A stretch of 64,000 nt of DNA from Rhizobacter sp. (GTDB taxonomy: Bacteria > Pseudomonadota > Gammaproteobacteria > Burkholderiales > Burkholderiaceae_C), in the NCBI GenBank assembly GCA_019635355.1, contig JAHBZQ010000001.1:3348001-3412000 (forward strand), given 5' to 3'. Shown piece by piece: positions 1-7,419 of the stretch; position 1 is the first letter of the stretch; every line of letters starts with the position of its first letter. A program made the translations under genes and the position numbers. The notes under the pieces were generated by a model. It searched no databases, was not told the origin of the DNA, and was given only the letters and a program-made list of their open reading frames with translations.

Positions 1-462
1 TTCGACCCGCTGGCCGAGCGGCCCGACGGCGAGCTGGCCTCGCGCATCGTGTGGTTCGACGCGCTCATCACCAACATCGACCGCACGCCGCGCAATGCCA
101 ACCTGCTGCTGTGGCACCGCGGGCTCTGGCTCATCGACCACGGCGCGGCGCTGTACTTCCACCACAGCTGGGACGACTTCCTGCAACGCGCGGCGAAGCC
201 CTTCGTGCCGATCAAGGACCACGTGCTGCTGCCCTTTGCCAACCGCCTGCACGAAGTCGACGCCGCGATGGCCGCGGCGCTCACGCCGGAGCGCATCGCC
301 GAGATCGTGGCGCTGATCCCGGAGGCGTGGCTGCTGCCCGACCCGTTCTTCTCCGGGCCCGATGCGCAGCGCCGCGCCTATGTCGACTACTTCAAGCGCC
401 GGCTGCAGGCGCCGCGCGCGTTCATGGAGGAGGCCGCCCGTGCCCACGCTGCACACGTATGA
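1..462 (+). CDS. HipA-like kinase family protein, C-terminal part
   Basis: The frame is open from base 1, so the gene starts outside the window; 153 residues are visible. It carries the HipA-type kinase signature: a catalytic-loop-like NIDRTPRNANLL near visible residues 24-35, followed by a metal-binding-like LIDHGAA near residues 44-50. HipA kinases phosphorylate proteins and are best known as toxins of HipBA toxin-antitoxin modules. Short stand-alone HipA-like proteins such as this one often lie beside a DUF3037 gene rather than hipB, as here: its stop overlaps the next gene by 23 bp. The target is unknown, and whether it acts as a toxin cannot be told from the fragment. Confidence 0.8.
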   Translation, partial: FDPLAERPDGELASRIVWFDALITNIDRTPRNANLLLWHRGLWLIDHGAALYFHHSWDDFLQRAAKPFVPIKDHVLLPFANRLHEVDAAMAAALTPERIAEIVALIPEAWLLPDPFFSGPDAQRRAYVDYFKRRLQAPRAFMEEAARAHAAHV

Positions 463-838
463 CTACGCCATCGTGCGGGTGGTGCCGCGCGTGGAGCGCG
501 GCGAGTTCGTCAACGTCGGCGCGATCGTGTCGTGCAAGCGCGCGGGTTTTCTCAAGGCGCAGATCGAACTCGACGAGGCCCGCGCGCTGGCGCTGGCGCC
601 GGGGCTCGACCTCGTGCCGGTGCGCGCCACGCTGCGGGCCATCCCCGACATCTGCGCCGGGGGCGAGGCGGCCGGGGCCTTGCGCCACCTGTCGCCGCGC
701 GAGCGTTTCGACTGGCTGGTGGCACCGCGCAGCACGGTGATCCAGACCTCGCCGGTGCACACCGGCCGCTGCGACGACCTCGAGCTCGCGCTCGCAAAGC
801 TGATCGGGCGCATGGTGCGGGTCGCGCCCGCGGGCTGA
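440..838 (+). CDS. DUF3037 family protein
   Basis: This 132-residue protein begins with the DUF3037-like stretch YDYAIVRVVPRVERGEFVNVG and is full length for that small family, whose biochemical function is unknown. I placed the start at the GTG at 440 because the family-like sequence begins only five residues later; upstream the frame runs through the HipA-like gene. The 23-bp overlap implies translational coupling and a shared operon with the HipA-like kinase. The recurrent pairing of the two families suggests a functional partner, possibly substrate or regulator; that is inference. No signal peptide or membrane segment is visible. Confidence 0.75.
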   Translation: MPTLHTYDYAIVRVVPRVERGEFVNVGAIVSCKRAGFLKAQIELDEARALALAPGLDLVPVRATLRAIPDICAGGEAAGALRHLSPRERFDWLVAPRSTVIQTSPVHTGRCDDLELALAKLIGRMVRVAPAG

Positions 839-842
839 CGGC

Positions 843-1883
843 TCAGGCGACGCGGATGCGCGGCTCGCCGGCCGTCAAGCGGCCGATCACGGCGGCATCG
901 TCGAAGCCCGCGGCCGCGAAACGCGCGAGCACGGTGTCGGCCGCATCGGCCGCACACGACACGAGCAAGCCGCCGCTCGTCTGCGGGTCGGTGAGCAGCG
1001 CCTGCTGCCACGGCGCGATCGACGCCCCGAGCGCCACCTCGGCGCCGTAGCCGGCCCAGTTGCGCGCCGACGCGCCGGTGGCCATGCCCTCGCGTGCAAA
1101 CGCGGTGGCGGTGCCGATCAGCGGCACCTGCGCCATCTGCACGTCGGCCGCGAGCTTCGAGCCGCGGCACACCTCCAGCAGGTGGCCGAGCAGGCCGAAG
1201 CCGGTCACGTCGGTCATGGCATGCACGCCGTCGATTTCGGCCAGCACGCTGCCCACGCGGTTGAGCTGCGTGGTGTGGCGGATCATCTCTGCGTAGCCCT
1301 TGGCATCGAGCCGGCCCTTCTTCAGCGCGGCCGAGAGGATGCCCACTCCCAGCGGCTTGCCCAGCACCAGCACGTCGCCGTCTCGCGCATCGGCGTTACG
1401 GCGCACGCGTTGCGGGTGCACGAGGCCGAGGGCCACCAGGCCGTAGATCGGCTCCAGCACGTCGATCGAGTGGCCGCCCGCAATCGGGATGCCCGCCTCG
1501 CGGCACACGCTGGCGCCGCCTTCCAGGATGGCGCCGATCACCTCGAGCGGCAGCTTGTCGAGCGGCATGCCCACGAGCGCCAGCGCCATGATCGGCGTGC
1601 CGCCCATCGCGTAGATGTCGGAAATCGCGTTGGTGGCGGCGATGCGGCCGAAGTCGCGCGGGTCATCGACAATCGGCGTGAAGAAATCGGTGGTGGCCAC
1701 GAGCGCCTGCTGGTCGTTGAGGCGGTACACCGCGGCGTCGTCGGCGGTCTCGGTGCCCACCATCAGCTCCGGCGGGATCAGGCCCTGCGGCGCGCGCGAG
1801 AGGATGTCGGCCAGCACGCCCGGCGCGATCTTGCAGCCGCAGCCGCCACCGTGGGAGAAGGAAGTCAGCTTGATCGGGTCCAT
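843..1883 (-). CDS. selD: Selenide, water dikinase
   Basis: SelD makes selenophosphate from selenide and ATP, the selenium donor for selenocysteine and for 2-selenouridine in tRNA. This 346-residue protein starts with the typical glycine-rich SHGGGCGCK: Cys15 matches the catalytic Cys17 of E. coli SelD and Lys18 matches its Lys20. The AIRS-type ATP-binding fold follows, with motifs such as AMGGTPIMAL and DPQTSGGLL. I chose the ATG at 1883; an in-frame ATG at 1913 would add ten residues and overlap mnmH. It is divergent from mnmH. No selA or selB is in the window, so here selenophosphate most obviously serves tRNA modification. Confidence 0.96.
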   Translation of the reverse strand: MDPIKLTSFSHGGGCGCKIAPGVLADILSRAPQGLIPPELMVGTETADDAAVYRLNDQQALVATTDFFTPIVDDPRDFGRIAATNAISDIYAMGGTPIMALALVGMPLDKLPLEVIGAILEGGASVCREAGIPIAGGHSIDVLEPIYGLVALGLVHPQRVRRNADARDGDVLVLGKPLGVGILSAALKKGRLDAKGYAEMIRHTTQLNRVGSVLAEIDGVHAMTDVTGFGLLGHLLEVCRGSKLAADVQMAQVPLIGTATAFAREGMATGASARNWAGYGAEVALGASIAPWQQALLTDPQTSGGLLVSCAADAADTVLARFAAAGFDDAAVIGRLTAGEPRIRVA

Positions 1884-1904
1884 GCCCGAAGTGTCGACCA
1901 AAAC

Positions 1905-2951
1905 ATGAGCCATAAGCTGTACACCGTCGAAGACCTCAGCGAGTTCAGCGTCATCATCGACGCCCGCTCGCCGTCGGAGTTCGCGCTCGACCACATCCCC
2001 GGCGCCATCAACTGCCCGGTGCTCGACGACGAGGAGCGCCGCATCACCGGCACGACCTACGTGCAGGTCTCGGCCTTCGAGGCGCGCAAGATCGGCGGCG
2101 CGATGGTCGCGCGCAACATCGCCCGCCACCTCGACGAACGGTTCGCCGACAAGCCGCGCGACTGGCGCCCGCTCGTCTACTGCTGGCGCGGCGGCATGAG
2201 GAGCGGCAGCTTCGTCACCTGGCTGCGCCTGGTGGGCTGGGACGCGCAGCAGTTGAAGGGCGGCTACAAGGCCTTTCGCCACCACGTGATGCAACGTCTT
2301 GCGGCGCTGTGCCCGGCTTTGCAGCTGCACGTGCTGTGCGGCCCGACCGGCAGCGCCAAGACCCGCGTGCTGCAAGCCCTGCGCGAGCAGGGCGAGCAGG
2401 TGCTCGACCTCGAAGCGCTGGCCGCGCACCGCGGCTCGGTGCTCGGCGCCGTGCCGGGGCGCGAGCAACCGTCCCAGAAGGGCTTCGAGACGCAGCTGAT
2501 GAGCGCGCTGGCGCCGCTCGACCCCGCGCGGCGCGTGTGGGTCGAAGCCGAGAGCCGGCGCATCGGCCGCATCACCGTGCCCGATGCGCTGCTGCTGCGC
2601 CTGCGCGAAAGCCCCGTCGTGGAGATCGCCGCCACGCCCGAGGCGCGCCTCGCCTACCTGCTGCGCGACTACGCCTGGCTCGGCGACGACCCGCAAGGCC
2701 TCGCCGACAAGCTCGAGGGCCTGAAGGGCCTGCTGCCCAACGAGACCCTCGCGCACTGGCAGGCCTGGGCGCTGGCCCGCGAGTTGCCACCGCTCTTCGC
2801 CGCGCTGATGGCCGAGCACTACGACCCGCAGTACGCCCGCTCGCAGGGCCGCCACCTGCAGCGGCTCACACAGGCGCGTCGCGTCGAGACCGACGACCTC
2901 ACGCCCGCCGGCATCGCCGCGCTGGCCCGACAGATCGCTTCCCTTCCCTGA
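1905..2951 (+). CDS. mnmH: tRNA 2-selenouridine synthase (rhodanese plus P-loop)
   Basis: MnmH (SelU/YbbB) geranylates and then selenates 2-thiouridine at the wobble position of Lys, Glu and Gln tRNAs, using selenophosphate from SelD. The 348-residue length is usual. The N-terminal rhodanese domain (about residues 10-125) has its active-site cysteine in VYCWRGGMRS. A P-loop GPTGSAKT follows at about residue 145, and the C-terminal half is alpha-helical. The gene is divergent from selD with only 21 bp between the start codons, and the transporter genes follow 10 bp after its stop, so mnmH and the importer are probably one transcript. Confidence 0.95.
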   Translation: MSHKLYTVEDLSEFSVIIDARSPSEFALDHIPGAINCPVLDDEERRITGTTYVQVSAFEARKIGGAMVARNIARHLDERFADKPRDWRPLVYCWRGGMRSGSFVTWLRLVGWDAQQLKGGYKAFRHHVMQRLAALCPALQLHVLCGPTGSAKTRVLQALREQGEQVLDLEALAAHRGSVLGAVPGREQPSQKGFETQLMSALAPLDPARRVWVEAESRRIGRITVPDALLLRLRESPVVEIAATPEARLAYLLRDYAWLGDDPQGLADKLEGLKGLLPNETLAHWQAWALARELPPLFAALMAEHYDPQYARSQGRHLQRLTQARRVETDDLTPAGIAALARQIASLP

Positions 2952-2961
2952 CCATCCTCCT

Positions 2962-3828
2962 ATGAACACCCTCCGCCGACACCTGCTCTGCCTCGCCGCC
3001 CTCGCCGCCCTCGCCGCCACCCCCTGGGCCCACGCCCAGACGCCGGTGCTGCGTGTCACCGCCATCCCCGACGAGTCGCCCACCGAACTCGCGCGCAAGT
3101 TCGCGCCGCTCGGTGCCTACCTCGAAGCCAAGCTCGGCATGAAGGTGGAGTGGACGCCGGTCACCGACTACGCCGCCGCGGTCGAGACGCTGGTGCACCG
3201 CAAGATCGACCTCGCCTGGTTCGGCGGCTTCACCTTCGTGCAGGCGAATGTGCGCTCGGGCGGCAAGATGGTGCCGCTGGTGCAGCGCGAGGAAGACGAG
3301 CGCTTCCGCTCGGTCTTCATCACCGACGCGAAGAGCGGCATCGCCAAGCTCGACGACCTGAAGGGCAAGACGCTCAGCTTCGGCTCGGCCTCCAGCACCT
3401 CGGGACACCTGATGCCGCGCAGCTTCCTGCTGGCCGCGAAGGTCAACCCTGACGTCGACTTGAAGCGCGTGAGCTTCTCCGGCGCACACGACGCGACCAT
3501 CGCCGCCGTGGCCAGCGGCAAGGTCGACGCGGGCGCGCTCAACATCTCGGTGTGGGAGAAGTTCGTGGCCGAGAAGAAGGTCGACACCACGCAGGTGAAG
3601 GTCTTCTACACGACCCCGCCCTACTACGACTACAACTGGACGGTGCACGCCGACATGCCCGCCGAGCTGCGCGAGAAGATCAAGGCCGCCTTCCTCGCAC
3701 TCGATGCCAACGCGCCGCAAGGCAAGGAGATCCTCGCACTGCAACGTGCGGCGCGCTTCGTGCCGACCAAGGCCGAGAACTACACCGGCATCCGCGCCGC
3801 GGCGGAAAACGCCGGGCTGCTGAAGTAA
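2962..3828 (+). CDS. ABC transporter substrate-binding protein, putative selenium oxyanion uptake (PhnD-like)
   Basis: A 288-residue periplasmic binding protein with a Sec signal peptide ending near AHAQ (residue 26) and the PhnD/phosphonate-binding fold: LAWFGGFTFVQA, GSASSTSGHLMP and KVDAGALN are typical. PhnD relatives bind phosphonate, phosphite or phosphate. A subfamily encoded beside selD and mnmH has been named putative selenate (selenium oxyanion) binding protein, and this gene has exactly that context. No C-P lyase genes are nearby. It lies 10 bp after mnmH and touches the ATPase gene. The ligand is inferred from gene context only. Confidence 0.85.
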   Translation: MNTLRRHLLCLAALAALAATPWAHAQTPVLRVTAIPDESPTELARKFAPLGAYLEAKLGMKVEWTPVTDYAAAVETLVHRKIDLAWFGGFTFVQANVRSGGKMVPLVQREEDERFRSVFITDAKSGIAKLDDLKGKTLSFGSASSTSGHLMPRSFLLAAKVNPDVDLKRVSFSGAHDATIAAVASGKVDAGALNISVWEKFVAEKKVDTTQVKVFYTTPPYYDYNWTVHADMPAELREKIKAAFLALDANAPQGKEILALQRAARFVPTKAENYTGIRAAAENAGLLK

Positions 3829-4638
3829 GTGATCGAGCTGCAGCAGCTGTCGGTCGCGGCGGCCCCCGGCGCGCGCGGTGCCGCGCTCAAGGGGGTGAGC
3901 CTGCGCATCGCGCCGGGTGAGCAGGTGGCGGTGATCGGCGCCTCGGGTGCGGGCAAGACCACGCTGCTGATGGCGCTCGCGTGTGCGCTGCAGCCGCTGT
4001 CGGGCGAGCTGAAGCTCTTCGACGTGTCGCCGTGGCAGCTGGGTTCGGCGCAGCGGCAGCGGCTGCGCGCGCGGCTCTTCCTCGCGCCGCAGGTGCCGCC
4101 GCTGCCGCCGCGCCAGCGTGTCGTGGCCTCGGTGCTCGCCGGCCGACTGCCGACGATGGGCCTGTGGGCCAGCCTGCGCACGCTGTGGCACCCGCGCGAG
4201 GCCTCGGTGGCCCACGAAGCACTGGCCTCGTTGGACCTCGCCGACAAACTCTGGGAGCGTGTCGACCGCCTCTCCGGTGGCGAGCGGCAACGTGTGGGCC
4301 TCGCACGCGCGCTGGTGTCGCAGGCCGAGCTGTGGCTGATCGACGAGCCGCTGTCGGCGCTCGACCCGACGCGCGCCCAGCAGGTCATCACCACGCTCAC
4401 CGAGCGCGCGCGGCGCGAGCAGCGCACGCTGGTGTGCAGCCTGCACCAGGTGGCGGTGGCGCGTGAGCGCTTTCCGCGCATCGTGGCGCTGCGCGATGGC
4501 GAATGCGTGTACGACGGGCCCGCAAGCGGCCTGGGCGACGAGGCGCTGCGGGCGCTCTACGCCGGGCGCGAGGCGGGCGACGGCTCGCCGCCGTCGGTGC
4601 GGCCCGCGCCGGGCCTGCCCGAGGCGATGTGCCGGTGA
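3829..4638 (+). CDS. ABC transporter ATP-binding protein, PhnC-like
   Basis: This 269-residue cytoplasmic ATPase energises the importer. It has Walker A GASGAGKTT (about residues 38-46), the signature LSGGERQRVGLARAL, Walker B LWLIDEP and the switch histidine in SLHQVA. The start is the GTG at 3829, immediately after the TAA of the binding-protein gene, and the stop overlaps the first permease start by 4 bp, so the genes are translationally coupled. Family resemblance is to phosphonate ATPases (PhnC); the presence of two permease genes and the selenium context argue for a selenium oxyanion importer rather than phosphonate uptake. Confidence 0.85.
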   Translation: MIELQQLSVAAAPGARGAALKGVSLRIAPGEQVAVIGASGAGKTTLLMALACALQPLSGELKLFDVSPWQLGSAQRQRLRARLFLAPQVPPLPPRQRVVASVLAGRLPTMGLWASLRTLWHPREASVAHEALASLDLADKLWERVDRLSGGERQRVGLARALVSQAELWLIDEPLSALDPTRAQQVITTLTERARREQRTLVCSLHQVAVARERFPRIVALRDGECVYDGPASGLGDEALRALYAGREAGDGSPPSVRPAPGLPEAMCR

Positions 4639-5465
4639 GCGCACTGCCGCAGCGCAACTTGCGCGACCCGGCCTGGCTGCGCCGCTGGTCGGCCGTGCTC
4701 GTGGGCGCGGTGCTGCTGTGGCCGCTGGTGGCCTGGACCGAGTTCAACCCGCTCACGCTGGCCGACGCGCGCAGCCTCGCCGCCACCTGGAACTTCGTGC
4801 GCGACTTCGCGCCGCCGCGCCACGACGCCGAGTTCCTCGCGATGCTGGCCCGCGAGACCTGGCGCACGGTGGCGATCGCCACGGCCGGGCTGGCGCTGGC
4901 GTGGCTGATCGCCGTGCCCCTCGCGCTCGTGGCCAGCACGCGGCTGTCGACCAGCGCCCTCGGCACGCGCATGGCCTGGGGCCCGCAGGCGCTGCGCCAG
5001 GCCGCACGCTGGCTGCTGGTGGTGCTGCGCTCGATTCCCGAGCTGGTGTGGGCACTCGTCTTCGTGCGCGTCGTCGGCCTCGGGCCCACGGCGGGCGTGC
5101 TGGCCATCGCCATCGCCTACGGCGGCATGCTCGGCAAGGTCTACGCCGAGATCCTCGACAGCAGCGACGCCAGCCCCACGCTCGCGCTGCTGCGCAACGG
5201 CAGCGGGCGGCTGCAGGCGTTCTGCTTCGGCGCGCTGCCGCAGTGCGCCCCCGAGCTCACGAGCTACACGCTGTACCGCTGGGAATGTGCGATCCGGTCG
5301 TCGGTGGTGCTGGGCTTCGTGGGCGCGGGCGGCCTCGGGCAGCAGCTCGACACCGCGACCAAGATGTTTGCCGGCGCCGAGGTGGGCGCGATCCTGCTGG
5401 TGTTCGTCGCGCTCGTCGCCTTGAGCGACCGGCTCAGCGCCTGGCTGCGCAAGGAGATCGCATGA
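4635..5465 (+). CDS. ABC transporter permease 1, PhnE-like
   Basis: A 276-residue inner-membrane permease with about six hydrophobic segments (the first near residues 14-32) and the loop that contacts the ATPase near GALPQCAPELTSYTLYRWE. I chose the GTG at 4635, which overlaps the TGA of the ATPase gene in GTGA; the frame is open further upstream but lies inside the ATPase gene. Its last bases overlap the second permease (ATGA at 5462). It resembles PhnE of phosphonate systems and probably forms a heterodimeric channel with the next protein. Confidence 0.85.
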   Translation: MSALPQRNLRDPAWLRRWSAVLVGAVLLWPLVAWTEFNPLTLADARSLAATWNFVRDFAPPRHDAEFLAMLARETWRTVAIATAGLALAWLIAVPLALVASTRLSTSALGTRMAWGPQALRQAARWLLVVLRSIPELVWALVFVRVVGLGPTAGVLAIAIAYGGMLGKVYAEILDSSDASPTLALLRNGSGRLQAFCFGALPQCAPELTSYTLYRWECAIRSSVVLGFVGAGGLGQQLDTATKMFAGAEVGAILLVFVALVALSDRLSAWLRKEIA

Positions 5466-6229
5466 CAAGCCGTCGCCGCGCACTCCTGGTGCTGCTGGGC
5501 ATCGCCGCGCTCGTGCTCGCGAGTTTTGCGACGCTCGATCTGCGCTGGGCCGAGTTCCTGTCGTGGGGGGCGTTGCAGAAGATGGGGGCGTTCGGCGCCA
5601 GCTTCTTCCCACCCGAGACCTCGGCACCCTTTCTGCGCAAGACGCTGCAGGGCGCGGGCGAGACCTTGGCGATGTCGCTGCTCGGCACGCTGCTCGCCGC
5701 GGTGGCCGGGCTCGCCATCGCCCTGACCGCGAGTGCCCGCGGCCATGCGGCGGCCCGCAGCGCCGCGCGCCTGGTGCTCAACGTGCTGCGCTCGGTGCCC
5801 GAGCTGGTGTGGGCCTCGCTGCTGCTGGTGGCCGCGGGCCTGGGCCCCTTCCCCGGCACCTTGGCGCTCGCCCTGCACACCACCGGCGTGCTGGGGCGGC
5901 TCTTCGCCGAGGCGATCGAAAACGCCGCGCCCGAGCCGGCGCTGGCGCTGCGCGTGCGCGGCGTCTCTAGCCCGCAGGTGTTCCTCTGGGCCACGCTGCC
6001 GCAGGTGCTGCCTCAGCTGCTGTCGTATGCGCTCTACCGCTGGGAGAACAACATCCGTGCTGCCGCCGTGCTCGGTGTGGTGGGGGCCGGCGGGCTGGGC
6101 CAGATGCTCAGCTACCACCTGAGCCTGTTCCAGATGCACGAGAGCTGCACCGTGCTGCTGGCCATGATGGCCCTGGTGCTGGCGGTGGACGGGCTCTCGT
6201 TCCTCACACGGCGGGTCCTCACACGCTGA
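5462..6229 (+). CDS. ABC transporter permease 2, PhnE-like
   Basis: A 255-residue membrane protein similar to the previous permease: both share RSVPELVW/RSIPELVW, YRWE and a VGAGGLGQ loop near the C-terminus, the region expected to dock onto the ATPase. Two tandem, non-identical PhnE genes suggest duplication and a heterodimeric pore. The ATG at 5462 overlaps the preceding stop by 4 bp. It is the last gene of the mnmH-transporter unit; the next gene is on the other strand, converging from 21 bp away. Confidence 0.85.
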   Translation: MTSRRRALLVLLGIAALVLASFATLDLRWAEFLSWGALQKMGAFGASFFPPETSAPFLRKTLQGAGETLAMSLLGTLLAAVAGLAIALTASARGHAAARSAARLVLNVLRSVPELVWASLLLVAAGLGPFPGTLALALHTTGVLGRLFAEAIENAAPEPALALRVRGVSSPQVFLWATLPQVLPQLLSYALYRWENNIRAAAVLGVVGAGGLGQMLSYHLSLFQMHESCTVLLAMMALVLAVDGLSFLTRRVLTR

Positions 6230-6249
6230 GGACCCGTGGCGCAGACGGC

Positions 6250-6471
6250 TCAGCCGGGCTGGCCCTCGACCTGGATCGCGCGGGCCGCGAGGTAGCGGTG
6301 GAATTCGCTCAGCGGAATGGCCGTCACCCCGCGGGTGTTGCCTTCGGCCCAGCTCAGGGTCACGTCGAACTCCGACTCCTGGAATTCGATCGGGCCTTCG
6401 GGGATGGTGATGTTGGGGCCGTCACCCTCGCGGTAGACCACGGGGCCGGTGATGCGTGCGCTTTGGGACAT
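6250..6471 (-). CDS. Small conserved-looking protein of unknown function
   Basis: A 73-residue acidic protein without signal peptide or membrane segment; I do not recognise a family. Its composition and codon use match neighbouring real genes: strong GC bias at third positions and a regular pattern of charged and hydrophobic residues. The ATG at 6471 is taken because upstream sequence becomes low-quality reading frame. A palindrome containing GTAGG and CCTAC lies about 90 bp upstream (6561-6576) and could be an operator. Confidence 0.6.
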   Translation of the reverse strand: MSQSARITGPVVYREGDGPNITIPEGPIEFQESEFDVTLSWAEGNTRGVTAIPLSEFHRYLAARAIQVEGQPG

Positions 6472-6560
6472 GGCGTTTGCTCCTGTGTGCCGGGGTCGAT
6501 GGACACCCATTCTCGAAACCGGCCGGGCGATGCCACAACCGGGGAAAGGCGTTCGCGCGT

Positions 6561-6576
6561 GTAGGCGTCGTCCTAC
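6561..6576. promoter_or_regulatory. GTAGG-N6-CCTAC dyad, possible operator
   Basis: A perfect 5-bp inverted repeat with a 6-bp spacer, flanked by GCGC on each side so that the dyad extends imperfectly to about 6555-6580. It lies upstream of the 73-residue gene on the minus strand and beyond the end of the clpP-like gene. There is no following T-run, so a transcription-factor site seems likelier than a terminator. No regulator is assigned. Confidence 0.35.
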
Positions 6577-6671
6577 GCGCAGTGGGAGGGGGACGGACGC
6601 GTGCAGCCTAGCGTGCCCGGCGCGCTTGTGGAAGGCCAGGGTTTTTATTTGCCACCCCGGCCTGACCTCGG

Positions 6672-7271
6672 TCAAGCGATGTCGTTTTGCGTCTCGACGA
6701 TGCGCGAGACGATGCCGTAGTCGATCGCTTCCTGGGCACTCAGCCAGAAGTCGCGCTCCATGTCGGTCTTCACCGTGTCGTAGGGCTTGCCGGTCTGCTT
6801 GGAGATCACGCGGGCGATGCGCTCGCGCGTGCGCAGGATCTCCTTGGCCTGGATGGCGATGTCGGTCGCCTGGCCACCGGCGCCACCGGCCGGCTGGTGG
6901 ATCATGAAGCGCGTGTTGGGCAGGCACAGGCGGCGCTCCTTCGGCGCGGCCAGGAAGATGTGCGCACCGGCGCTCGCCACCCAGCCGGTGCCGACCACCG
7001 TGACTGGGGCGCGCACGAAACGGATCATGTCGTGGATCGCATCGCCCGATTCCACATGCCCGCCCGGCGAGGAGATCAGCATGGTGATCGGCGCATCGGA
7101 CTCTTCCGACAGGGCCAGCAGGCGGCGGCAGGTGGCGTGCGCCAGCTTGTCGTCGATGGCACCGAAGACGAGCACGTAGCGTGACTTGAAAGCGAGCTGG
7201 TCTTCGAGGCGATCGGTCTTTTCGATGTTGACGACGGGCTTGTCGTCTTCGTGGGAATGGATGCGGGTCAT
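6672..7271 (-). CDS. ClpP-family serine protease subunit (paralogue)
   Basis: A 199-residue ClpP-like protein. ClpP subunits form a double-heptamer chamber that degrades proteins fed in by an AAA+ unfoldase. The triad is readable: Ser in WVASAGAH, His in FMIHQPAGG and Asp in ERDFWLSA. It differs from housekeeping ClpP (usually ASMGA around the serine), and it does not sit beside clpX, tig or lon, so I call it a paralogue rather than the main clpP. The N-terminal extension is charged and there is no signal peptide. The partner unfoldase and substrates are unknown. Confidence 0.85.
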   Translation of the reverse strand: MTRIHSHEDDKPVVNIEKTDRLEDQLAFKSRYVLVFGAIDDKLAHATCRRLLALSEESDAPITMLISSPGGHVESGDAIHDMIRFVRAPVTVVGTGWVASAGAHIFLAAPKERRLCLPNTRFMIHQPAGGAGGQATDIAIQAKEILRTRERIARVISKQTGKPYDTVKTDMERDFWLSAQEAIDYGIVSRIVETQNDIA

Positions 7272-7419
7272 GTCGGCCTCCTGGCGTCTTTGGGGTGGAT
7301 CGGCAAATTGTTGCGCATGCAGCGCGCCCGTGCCGCAGCCCTGTGGACAACTGCTGCAAACCCTGTGGGAAAGCAGTGGAACATCGGCGGAGAGCCGGTG
7401 GGCAAGCTGTGCAGTATCG

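Noticed and set aside
3829..6229. A phosphonate uptake and degradation locus
   Set aside because: The transporter is PhnC/D/E-like, but no C-P lyase or phosphonatase genes are present and the neighbours are selD and mnmH.
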